46,788 nucleotides of DNA from Acidobacteriota bacterium (lineage in GTDB: Bacteria > Acidobacteriota > Thermoanaerobaculia > Multivoradales > Multivoraceae): assembly GCA_026708285.1 (NCBI GenBank), contig JAPOVF010000228.1:1-46788 (forward strand). The letters run 5' to 3'. A model generated the notes under the pieces. The model did not search any database. It was not told where the DNA came from and saw nothing but the letters and a program-made list of their open reading frames with translations. Of the stretch, positions 32,412 through 39,534 are shown piece by piece. The translations under genes were made by a program, and so were the position numbers. How positions within the stretch are numbered: position 1 is the stretch's first letter; each line of letters starts with the position of its first letter.

Positions 32412-33193
32412 GCCTTCCCGTCCAGGTGGGCGAGGCAGCCGGCTACGCAATCGAGGTCGAGGACCTGGCGATCCGCTACCACGGCAAGCCGGCGCTTTCG
32501 AGTGTCACGCTGCAGGTGCCGAGCCACGAGATCTTCGGCATCATCGGACCGGCCAACAGCGGCAAGACGTCCTTTCTGCGCGCCATCAACCGGATGGACC
32601 TGATGACGGCGGGCATGGAGGTGTCCGGCAGCGTGCGCGTCGAGGGCCGGGACGTTCGCAGTTGGCGCAATCCCTACGCCCTGCGGCAGCGGATCGGCGT
32701 CGTCTTTCCGCTGCCCGTGGGCCTGCCGCTCTCGATCTACGACAACGTCGCGCTGTCGTCCCGGCTGCGAGGCACGCGGAAGAAGGCGGACCTGGACGTG
32801 ATCGTCGAACGCTGCCTCCGCCGCGCGGCGCTCTGGGACGAGGTGAAGGACCGGCTCGATTCCCTGGGCAGCCTGCTCTCGGGCGGCCAGCAGCAGCGGC
32901 TGACGATCGCCCGCGCCCTGTCGCAGGATCCGTCCATCCTGCTGCTCGACGAGTTCTCGATCGCCGTCGATCCGGTGACGACGATGCGGATCGAAGAGGT
33001 GCTCGCGGAGCTCAAGTCCGAGATGACGATCGTGCTGGTCACGAACCTCGTCCAGCAGGCGCGGCGGCTGGCTTCGCGGACCGCTTTCTTCCTGACCGGG
33101 GAGCTGGTCGAAGTGACCGAGACGGAAGCCATGTTCGAGGGCGGCGCCCAGGACCCGCGCACGACCGCCTACGTCGAAGGGAAGTTCGGATGA
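32408..33193 (+). CDS. pstB: PstB-like ATPase 1 (degenerate Q- and H-loops, intact signature)
   Basis: A 261-residue ABC ATPase. Walker A is GPANSGKTSF, signature LSGGQQQR (157-164) is perfect and Walker B ILLLDEFSIAVDP keeps the catalytic Glu. Two normally invariant residues are lost: the Q-loop Gln is Pro101 (GVVFPLP instead of the usual G-M-V-F-Q), and the H-loop His is Asn213 (LVTNLVQQARR instead of V-T-H-N-M). On its own the protein would be a poor ATPase. The next gene has the opposite set of losses. The GTG start overlaps pstA; the stop overlaps the next start (ATGA). Confidence 0.88.
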   Translation: MSLPVQVGEAAGYAIEVEDLAIRYHGKPALSSVTLQVPSHEIFGIIGPANSGKTSFLRAINRMDLMTAGMEVSGSVRVEGRDVRSWRNPYALRQRIGVVFPLPVGLPLSIYDNVALSSRLRGTRKKADLDVIVERCLRRAALWDEVKDRLDSLGSLLSGGQQQRLTIARALSQDPSILLLDEFSIAVDPVTTMRIEEVLAELKSEMTIVLVTNLVQQARRLASRTAFFLTGELVEVTETEAMFEGGAQDPRTTAYVEGKFG

Positions 33194-33993
33194 GCGCGGA
33201 GCCGGTGACCTCGGACACTGCCGACGCGTCGGCGGCGATCCTGGTCGAGAAGCTGAACCTCTGGTACGGGGACTTCCAGGCCCTGCTCGACGTTGACCTT
33301 CGAGTGCGAGCCGGCGCGATCACCTCCCTGATCGGCCCCTCCGGCTGCGGCAAGACGACGCTGCTCCGGTCGATCAACCGGATCAACGAGCGTCTCGGCT
33401 ACGTGCGCACGACCGGCAGCATCCGGCTCTGGGGCCTCGACGTACTCGATCCCTCGGTCGAGCTCGCCCAGCTTCGCAAGCAGGTCGGCATGGTCTTCCA
33501 GCGTCCCAATCCGTTGCCGCTGTCCGTGCGGGACAACGTCCTGTTCGGAACCCGCGTCCATCTGCCGGACGGGCGGTTACCGAAGAAGGCGGAGAGCGAC
33601 CGGATCGTGGAGGAGGCGCTGCGCGAGGTGCTCCTCTGGGACGAACTGAAGGACTCGCTCGACCGCCGCGGCACCGAGCTCTCGCTCGAGCAGCAGCAGA
33701 AGCTCTGCATCGCCCGCCTGCTGCCGGTCAAGCCGAGACTCCTGCTGATGGACGAGCCGTGCTCCGCGCTCGATCCCGCCGGCACCGAGGCCGTCGAGGA
33801 GCTGATCTGGAAGCTCCGCGGCGATTACACGATCCTGATCGTCACCCACAACATGGCGCAGGCCCGCCGGGCCAGCGAGGAATGCGTGTTCATGCTCCTC
33901 GGCGAGATCATCGAGCACAGCGACACGGCCTCGATGTTCCTGAATCCGGCGAACAGCCAGACGGCGGCCTACATCGAGGGCCGGTACGGGTAG
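33190..33993 (+). CDS. pstB: PstB-like ATPase 2 (degenerate signature, intact Q- and H-loops)
   Basis: A 267-residue ABC ATPase close to classical PstB: Walker A GPSGCGKTT followed by LLRSINRINER, Q-loop GMVFQRPNPLPLSVRDNV with Gln104, Walker B LLLMDEPCSALDPAGTEAVE and H-loop IVTHNMAQARRAS with His220. The ABC signature, however, is LSLEQQQK (164-171) instead of L-S-G-G-Q-Q-Q-R; both signature glycines are lost (Leu166, Glu167). The ending (SMFLNPANSQTAAYIEGRYG) is typical PstB. It is probably the partner of ATPase 1 in a heterodimer. It is the last gene of the pst operon; vapC is convergent 19 bp later. Confidence 0.9.
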   Translation: MSAEPVTSDTADASAAILVEKLNLWYGDFQALLDVDLRVRAGAITSLIGPSGCGKTTLLRSINRINERLGYVRTTGSIRLWGLDVLDPSVELAQLRKQVGMVFQRPNPLPLSVRDNVLFGTRVHLPDGRLPKKAESDRIVEEALREVLLWDELKDSLDRRGTELSLEQQQKLCIARLLPVKPRLLLMDEPCSALDPAGTEAVEELIWKLRGDYTILIVTHNMAQARRASEECVFMLLGEIIEHSDTASMFLNPANSQTAAYIEGRYG

Positions 33994-34012
33994 CGGACCG
34001 GAGTTACGGAGG

Positions 34013-34399
34013 TCAGGGCTCGGTGACCTTGGGCGCTGCCTCCCCGGCCGTCTCGATGAAGCGACGGTCGAACGTGAGCATGGCCTCGCAATGAGCGGCA
34101 GCGCCAAGATGCAGTGCATCGGCGAAGTCCATGCCCTTCTCGGCTCGGTCGAGTGCCTCGATGAGCAGGTTCGGGCTCTCTACCGAAACGCTCGGCAGAC
34201 CCGAGAAGGCCCGCAGGGCTGTCGCCACGTCCTCGCGGGCAAGGCCGTAGACGCTGCGCAGGACCCACTCGCTCTCCAGGAGAACGGTCGTGCTCACGAA
34301 GACGCTTCCCGTCTCGATCGCGACTCTGGCTTTGGCGACCTGTCCCGGGTCGTCACCGATCAGGTAGCGGACGAGGACGTTGGTATCAATCGCCTTCAT
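34013..34399 (-). CDS. vapC: VapC-type PIN-domain ribonuclease toxin
   Basis: A 128-residue PIN domain. Acidic metal-binding residues are in place: Asp5 in MKAIDTNVLVRYL, a Glu in LLESEWVLRSVYG, Asp91 and Asp94 in MDFADALHLGAAA and Asp110 in LTFDRRF. VapC toxins cut tRNA or rRNA when their antitoxin is degraded. The start overlaps the antitoxin gene by 14 nt. Confidence 0.9.
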   Translation of the reverse strand: MKAIDTNVLVRYLIGDDPGQVAKARVAIETGSVFVSTTVLLESEWVLRSVYGLAREDVATALRAFSGLPSVSVESPNLLIEALDRAEKGMDFADALHLGAAAHCEAMLTFDRRFIETAGEAAPKVTEP

Positions 34400-34661
34400 G
34401 CCGTCGCCGGGCTTCGGCCAGTACGCCCGCCTCCATTTCCCGAAGCGACTTCGGCGGGCCGTCGTAGGCGAGACTGGCGAACACGTCCTCCGGCCGGGTT
34501 TCGGGAAAGGCGGGCTCGGGCTTGAGCAACACGCCGTCGGGCGTGCTCTCCACGACCAGACGCGTTCCAGCCACCCAGCGGAGCGCCCGGCGAATGGGCT
34601 TGGGCAGGATTACCTGTCCCTTTGTCGACAGCGTGGTGGTCAGCGGTTCGGGTATGGGCAT
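34386..34661 (-). CDS. vapB: AbrB/SpoVT-type antitoxin (VapB)
   Basis: A 91-residue swapped-hairpin antitoxin: N-terminal DNA-binding part TTTLSTKGQVILPKPIRRAL, RWVAGTRLVVESTPDGVLLK, then an acidic, flexible toxin-binding tail (PETRPEDVFASLAYDGPPKS). The frame extends to 34706, but a good promoter -10 lies at 34698-34703, so the ATG at 34661 is the real start. Translationally coupled to vapC. Confidence 0.88.
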   Translation of the reverse strand: MPIPEPLTTTLSTKGQVILPKPIRRALRWVAGTRLVVESTPDGVLLKPEPAFPETRPEDVFASLAYDGPPKSLREMEAGVLAEARRRHEGD

Positions 34662-34680
34662 GGCGGATTCGTCCTTCCCC

Positions 34681-34726
34681 CAGAGTAAGGCAGAGGTAAG
34701 ATACAACGCTCAGTGTCCTTAGCCAA
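34681..34726 (-). promoter_or_regulatory. vapBC promoter and tandem operator candidate
   Basis: On the minus strand TTGGCT (34726-34721) and TATCTT (34703-34698) are spaced by exactly 17 bp; each matches the sigma-70 consensus in 4 of 6 positions. Just downstream (34700-34681) are two tandem copies, CTTACCTCTG and CCTTACTCTG, a possible VapB autoregulatory site over the transcription start. Confidence 0.45.
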
Positions 34727-34820
34727 GCGCGGCACACGATTCGGCGCCTGCTGAATCTCCGGAACGGCGTCCCACCGGTTCATCGAGGAACGGTCGAAGA
34801 CCGGCGCTCGCGGAAGCCAG

Positions 34821-35360
34821 TCAGCTCCCGGCGCCTTCGACGCGCGCCTTGAGCGCCTCGAAGTCGGCCTCGGTGCTCGCCTGGACCGGGGCCTTCATCA
34901 ACTGGGGCAACCACTTGCCCAGCAGATTCTTGGGGCGGATCTCCAGACGGATCTCCACCTGCGTCCGGCCCTCGCCCACGGGGGTGAGCGTGTAGATCGA
35001 ATGCCAGCGCGCTCCGGCGCCGTTGGACATGTACCGGACTCGCCGATAGGGCTCGTACTCGATGCACGTGACGACGTTCTGGTGCAGCTTGGCGAACTTC
35101 GCGAACGCCACCTGGATCGGGGTCCAGTCCCGGATCTCCCGGAACTGCGCGCCGACTCCCATTTTCTTGTCGGAAACGAACTCCACGCTCAGCATCTCGG
35201 GAATCGCCTCCCCGTGGCGGCCGCCGTGGGCGAGCGTCGCGAACACGGTCTCCTGGTCGGCGTTCCAGGTGTCGATCATCCTCGCCACGAGGATCGGCTT
35301 CGAATCCCCGACCTCGATCCCCGGGTTCGGCTGCCCCGAACCTGCGTCTGAATCAGGCAT
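34821..35360 (-). CDS. SRPBCC/START-like protein 1 (polyketide cyclase/dehydrase family)
   Basis: A 179-residue helix-grip protein. Family features are the opening beta strand with aromatic/acidic residues (ARMIDTWNADQETVFATLAHG), an amphipathic helix and the late strand pair ARWHSIYTLTPVGEGRTQVE, then RPKNLLGKWLPQLMKAPVQ. These folds bind hydrophobic ligands in a deep cavity and act as lipid carriers, cyclases or dehydratases. It is a close paralogue of the protein at 37027-37578 and, like it, directly follows a P450 gene (8-nt overlap here), which suggests it binds the P450's substrate or product. The ATG at 35360 is used; longer upstream frame is P450 shadow. Confidence 0.8.
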   Translation of the reverse strand: MPDSDAGSGQPNPGIEVGDSKPILVARMIDTWNADQETVFATLAHGGRHGEAIPEMLSVEFVSDKKMGVGAQFREIRDWTPIQVAFAKFAKLHQNVVTCIEYEPYRRVRYMSNGAGARWHSIYTLTPVGEGRTQVEIRLEIRPKNLLGKWLPQLMKAPVQASTEADFEALKARVEGAGS

Positions 35361-36762
35361 GTTGCTCCCCTGCTTGTAGGCGGCTCGCGTCCCGCCGCTC
35401 GTGAACGTCCGCCGTCCACGGCCCGACGACGCCGACGGCCGTGTCGTTCCGGTTCGGCGGATCGGTGGACCGGGGCTCCAGCCGGAGCCGGTGGGCCAGA
35501 GACGCCATGGCGAACACGAAGATCCGCCGGGCGATGTCCATTCCCTGGCAGAAGTGGGGACCCAGCCCGAAGGGTATGTAGGCATGGGCCGGACAGGGTG
35601 GGCGCTGATTCTCGAGCCAGCGCTCCGGCCTGAAGTCCGACGGCCGATCCCAGTGCTCGGGCCTGTGGTGCAGGGCTCTCATCGCCACGTGAACGAGCGT
35701 GCCCTTGGGAATCAGGTAGCCGCCGAGCACGCGATCCTCGGTCGCCTCCTTGGGCAGCATGACGGCGGTCGGCGGATCGATCCGGAGCACTTCGTCGAGG
35801 ACGGCGCTGATGTACGGCAGCCGGTCGAAATCGGCGGGATCGATGCTCCCGCCGTTCTGGACGGCGTCCGCCTCGCGTTCCACCTTTGAACGGACCTCGG
35901 GATTCCTGGCCAGGTAGTGGACGCCGAACGCAAGGGCGCTGGTCGGCGCGTCGATGAAGCCGGTCAGCAGAATGATCAGTTCGTCCCGGATCGCCCGGTC
36001 GGAGTCCAGCCCCCCCGCGGCGCCCTCGAGGTCCAGGGCCCGGACGTACTGCGCGACGACATCCCTGCCGGAGTACCCGGCGTCGCGGGCTCTCCGCATG
36101 GCGCCGTAGATCGCGGCGTCGACGAGCCCGACGCTCTTCCTGCCTCGTCGGAGGACCGGCAGCGGCAGGGACTTGAACAGTCTCGGCCCGGGCAGGATGT
36201 CCAGCAGCAGGTACGTCTTCTGGAGCGTGAGCGTGTCTTCCCCCAGTTGACGGGGCAGCTCGACGCCGCGGCCGAGGACGATCTCGACGATCGCGTCCCA
36301 GGCGAAGCGTTCGAACTCCTTGACGAGGTCGACGCCCTGGCCGGCGGAGAGGCGCTCCCTCAGGACCATCGCCTGTTCGGCGATGACCTCCGCGTAGGCG
36401 CCCACCGAGTCGGCGGCGAAGACCGACGTCATGAACTCGGCCCTTCGCCGGTGCTCCCCGCCCTGGTGCAGCGAGATCGAGCCGTACTTCCAGTCGTCCG
36501 ACAGATCGCCCGGGAACCAGGGTCGAAAGTACGGTTGTTGCGTGACCAGGACCTCATGAACGAGCTCGGCGTCGAAGACGACGCAGCACTTCATGAAGGG
36601 AAGCTCGAAGGAGACGACCTCTCCGTACTCGCGGCGGAGTTCGTCCGCGAACGCGCCGAAGTTCTCCGTTCGCTGCCGGAGGTTGTGGAGCCGGTGGCCT
36701 TTCGGCCCCGGGGGCAACCTCAGTTCGCCCGCCTGAAGCCCCGCAGCAGTGCTGGTGCGCAT
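35353..36762 (-). CDS. Cytochrome P450 (number 1 of 5)
   Basis: A 469-residue soluble P450 (no N-terminal membrane helix; begins with the Pro-rich hinge LPPGPKGHRLHNLRQ). Heme ligand is Cys405 in FGLGPHFCQGMDIA. ExxR is in VLDEVLRIDPP, and the PERF-like block is FRPERWLE. The I-helix reads LLTGFIDAPTSALAFGVHYL: Asp271 is kept, but the proton-relay Thr that should follow it is Ala272. Reaction and substrate are unknown. Closest relative in the window is P450 number 2; both are followed by an SRPBCC gene. No ferredoxin or reductase gene is nearby. Confidence 0.92.
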   Translation of the reverse strand: MRTSTAAGLQAGELRLPPGPKGHRLHNLRQRTENFGAFADELRREYGEVVSFELPFMKCCVVFDAELVHEVLVTQQPYFRPWFPGDLSDDWKYGSISLHQGGEHRRRAEFMTSVFAADSVGAYAEVIAEQAMVLRERLSAGQGVDLVKEFERFAWDAIVEIVLGRGVELPRQLGEDTLTLQKTYLLLDILPGPRLFKSLPLPVLRRGRKSVGLVDAAIYGAMRRARDAGYSGRDVVAQYVRALDLEGAAGGLDSDRAIRDELIILLTGFIDAPTSALAFGVHYLARNPEVRSKVEREADAVQNGGSIDPADFDRLPYISAVLDEVLRIDPPTAVMLPKEATEDRVLGGYLIPKGTLVHVAMRALHHRPEHWDRPSDFRPERWLENQRPPCPAHAYIPFGLGPHFCQGMDIARRIFVFAMASLAHRLRLEPRSTDPPNRNDTAVGVVGPWTADVHERRDASRLQAGEQHA

Positions 36763-36841
36763 GTTGGAGACCAGCCGGGAGAGTGTGACGAATTCGTGGA
36801 GAAAGACGACGTCAATGCGCAGATTGCGTGACTATCGTACT

Positions 36842-36868
36842 CCAACGCGTTGAACTGCGGCGCGTTGG
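36842..36868. repeat. Inverted repeat CCAACGCG...CGCGTTGG
   Basis: Perfect 8-bp arms (36842-36849 and 36861-36868) around 11 bases, 80 bp upstream of the P450-1 start codon. It lies in a 264-bp gap (36763-37026) that shows no gene and marks the junction between the two P450-SRPBCC cassettes. It could be an operator or a weak hairpin. Confidence 0.4.
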
Positions 36869-37026
36869 CGGCGGCCGGCTGCTCCGAGCTGAAGGCGCTG
36901 GGCCCAACAGCGGGGCGTGTGAACTCCGAGGCATCCCGCCGGAGTCGACGGCGGGGTGGCGTTCAGGCGACGTACGACGGCGGTCCGCTTCGCGGCCTTC
37001 GGGCGGTGGCCGAACTACGCGGGAGC

Positions 37027-37578
37027 CTACGCCCTTCGGCCAGCACCGTCTTCGATGTGGTGCTTGATGGCCTTGAGGTCCTTCCCGCCGGCCTCCTGCA
37101 GAGGGCCTCTCAGCATCCGCGGCAACCAACGGCCGAGCAGGTTCCTGGGCCTCGTCTCGAGTCGAAACTCCACTCGCGTGCGGCCATCGCCCAGGGGAGC
37201 CAGTGTGTAAATCGAGTGCCACTGAGCTCCGGCGCCGTGGGATACGTAGCGCACTCGCCGGCAGGGCTCAAACTCGGTGCACTCGATCACGTTCCTGTAC
37301 AGCTTGAGCAGCTTGAAGAACCGCGCCTGGGCGGCGGTCAGCTTCCGGGTCTCGCGGAACCGGGCACCGACTCCCTCGGTCTTGTCGGAAACGAACTGGA
37401 CGCTTTCCACTTCGGGGATCGCATCGCCGTGCCGACCGCCATGGGCAAGGGTCGCGAACACGGCTTGTGGGTCGGCGTCGATCGTGTCGGTCGTTCTAGC
37501 GAGGAGGTCACGCGCCATGCCTCCTTCGTCGGAGGCGGGCGAATCCTGCCGTGAGAAACCCTGTTTGGATTCAGTCAT
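37027..37578 (-). CDS. SRPBCC/START-like protein 2
   Basis: A 183-residue paralogue of the protein at 34821-35360, sharing the blocks VFATLAHGGRHGDAIPEVES, FVSDKTEGVGARFRE, FEPCRRVRYVSHGAGAQWHS and IYTLAPLGDGRTRVEFRLET. It is probably a hydrophobic-ligand binding cytosolic protein. It starts 32 nt after the stop of P450 number 2, in the same order as the first cassette. The ATG at 37578 was chosen because the upstream 20 codons belong to the P450 spacer and are not conserved in the paralogue. Confidence 0.8.
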   Translation of the reverse strand: MTESKQGFSRQDSPASDEGGMARDLLARTTDTIDADPQAVFATLAHGGRHGDAIPEVESVQFVSDKTEGVGARFRETRKLTAAQARFFKLLKLYRNVIECTEFEPCRRVRYVSHGAGAQWHSIYTLAPLGDGRTRVEFRLETRPRNLLGRWLPRMLRGPLQEAGGKDLKAIKHHIEDGAGRRA

Positions 37579-37610
37579 GGCTGCTCCCTCGCGTGGTGGC
37601 TGGCCGTCTC

Positions 37611-38993
37611 CTACCTCTCGTGAACGTCCGCCGTCCACGGACTGATGACGCCGACCGCGATGTCGTTTCTCTGCGGTGGGTCGGCCGACCGGGGCACCAG
37701 CCGGAGCTTCTGAGCCAGGGATGCGATGCCGAAGACGAAGATCCTCCTGGCCACGTCCATTCCTTGGCAGAAGTGGGGGCCCAGGCCGAAAGGTATGTAG
37801 GAGTTCGCCGGGCAGGTTGGCCGGGGATTGTCGAGCCAGCGCTCCGGCCTGAACTCCGACGGCCGATCCCAGTACTCGGGCTGGTGGTGCAGGGCCTTCA
37901 TCGCGACGTGGACCAGCGTGCCCTTGCGGATCAGATGGTCGCCGAGCACCCGATCCTCGGTCGCCTCCTTGGGCAGCATCACTGCCGTTGGCGGATCGAC
38001 GCGGAGCACTTCCTTGAACACGGCGTCGACGTACGGGAGTTTGCCGTAGTCGGCGCCGTCGATGCTCCCGCCGTTCAGGACGGCGTCGACCTCCTGCTCG
38101 ACCTTCGTCCGGACGCCGGTGTTGGCGGCCAGGTAGTGGATGCCGAAGGAGAGCGCGCTTGTCGGACCGTCGATCTGGCCTGTCAGCAGGATGATCAGCT
38201 CGTCCCGAATCGCCTCGTCGGAGTCCAGGAGCGACGCCCGATCCTTACGATCGCTGGCCCACGTGTACTTCGTGGCGATGTCCCTGCCGCAGTATCCGGA
38301 GTCGCGGGCTCTCCGGATGGCCCCGTAGATCGCGTCGTCGACGAGAGCCCTGCTCTTCTTTCCTCTTCGGAGGGCCGGCAGGGGAAGCGACTTGAGGAGT
38401 CTCGCTCCGGGAAGGAAGTCGAGCAGCAGGTATGACTGCGCGAGATTGAGCGTGTCCTCGCCGAGTTGACGGGGAATCTGGACGCCGCGGCCGAGGATGA
38501 TCTCGACGACCGAGTCCCAGACGAACCGATCGAATTCCTCAACCAGGTCGACGGTCTTCCTGGAACGGAGCCGGCCTCTCATGGCCGTTGCCTGTTCGGC
38601 GACGATGTCTGCGTAAGCGCCCTCGGCGTCTCCAGCGAAGGCCGACCTCATGAGTTCGCTCCGCCGCCGTTGCTCTTCGCCCTGGTGCAGTGCGATCGAG
38701 CCGTACTTGAAGTCGTCCGTCAGGTCGCCCGGGAACCACGGTCGAAAGTAGGCTTGCTGCGTTGTGAGGACGTCGCGAATGAGTTCGGCGTCGAACACGA
38801 CGCAGCACGTCATGAAGGGAAGCCGGTACGAGACGATCTTTCCGTACTCTCGACGGAGGTGGTTCACGAATTCCACGTTGTTTGTCGTCCGTTGCCAGAA
38901 GTTGCGCAGACGGCGACCTGTCGGCCCGGGCGGACTCTTCGGCTTGTAGTTCACAGGACGGCTGGGAGTCGCTAGGCGTCCGCCTTCATCCAT
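37611..38993 (-). CDS. Cytochrome P450 (number 2 of 5)
   Basis: A 460-residue soluble P450, clearly paralogous to number 1 over its whole length (e.g. shared YFRPWFPGDL, KYGSI, LGEDTL, FGLGPHFCQGMD and PWTADVHER). Heme ligand Cys409; ExxR in VFKEVLRVDPP; FRPERWLD. The I-helix LLTGQIDGPTSALSFGIHYL has Asp275 followed by Gly276 in place of the conserved Thr. It ends with the same VHER tail as number 1, showing that the whole P450-SRPBCC pair was duplicated. It lies 12 nt after the small secreted-protein gene. Confidence 0.92.
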   Translation of the reverse strand: MDEGGRLATPSRPVNYKPKSPPGPTGRRLRNFWQRTTNNVEFVNHLRREYGKIVSYRLPFMTCCVVFDAELIRDVLTTQQAYFRPWFPGDLTDDFKYGSIALHQGEEQRRRSELMRSAFAGDAEGAYADIVAEQATAMRGRLRSRKTVDLVEEFDRFVWDSVVEIILGRGVQIPRQLGEDTLNLAQSYLLLDFLPGARLLKSLPLPALRRGKKSRALVDDAIYGAIRRARDSGYCGRDIATKYTWASDRKDRASLLDSDEAIRDELIILLTGQIDGPTSALSFGIHYLAANTGVRTKVEQEVDAVLNGGSIDGADYGKLPYVDAVFKEVLRVDPPTAVMLPKEATEDRVLGDHLIRKGTLVHVAMKALHHQPEYWDRPSEFRPERWLDNPRPTCPANSYIPFGLGPHFCQGMDVARRIFVFGIASLAQKLRLVPRSADPPQRNDIAVGVISPWTADVHER

Positions 38994-39005
38994 GGTTGAC
39001 GGTGT

Positions 39006-39479
39006 TTACTCGGGAGCGGCGCGATCGCCGTCCCTAACCCAAGTCGCCTCGAAGACATGGAAGGTCATGTCGTCCTGGAAGAGTCGAGTGACGCGTTCGT
39101 TGACGGCGTCGACTATCTGGTGCTTCCTTGCGATGTCCAGTCCGTCGGCAATGCTCTCCGCCAGAGCCTTGACCTCCTTGGGCCATTCGTCCTTGAGCGG
39201 CGTCTCCACATCAGGCCAGCGGTCCTCCAGAGTCGCCAGCGTGACCTCCATTGCCGTCCGGGAGCCGCGCAGGGACCACAGTCTTACCGAGAGGTGCTCA
39301 ACACACCTTTGGCTCGGTTCGTCGCATGCCGACTCGACTGCCCTGGCCGTGATTCTGGCGATGGGTTCGTAGCGCGCGACCATCGCCTGGGCCAGTCCGA
39401 GAAGAGCCGCGGGCCCCTCCTCCTGCGCCGCCAGCGGCATGGCCAGTACGGTCAGGCAGGCGATCGCTGGAGCCCTCAT
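39006..39479 (-). CDS. Small secreted protein of unknown function
   Basis: 157 residues; not recognised. An N-terminal signal peptide (RAPAIACLTVLAMPLAAQ, cleavage after LAA or AAQ) is followed by a mainly helical, charged mature part, e.g. LLGLAQAMVARYEPIARITA and WPKEVKALAESIADGLDIAR. Two Cys residues (ESACDEPSQRCVEH) could form a disulfide. It lies between P450 genes 3 and 2 in the same direction, with 55- and 12-nt gaps, so it is probably co-transcribed. A periplasmic protein inside an array of cytosolic P450s is unexpected. Confidence 0.65.
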   Translation of the reverse strand: MRAPAIACLTVLAMPLAAQEEGPAALLGLAQAMVARYEPIARITARAVESACDEPSQRCVEHLSVRLWSLRGSRTAMEVTLATLEDRWPDVETPLKDEWPKEVKALAESIADGLDIARKHQIVDAVNERVTRLFQDDMTFHVFEATWVRDGDRAAPE

Positions 39480-39534
39480 GTGGTGGTCTCCCCCCGGATG
39501 GTCGGTTCTTCGATGGAACAGGCGGCTGTCTGCA

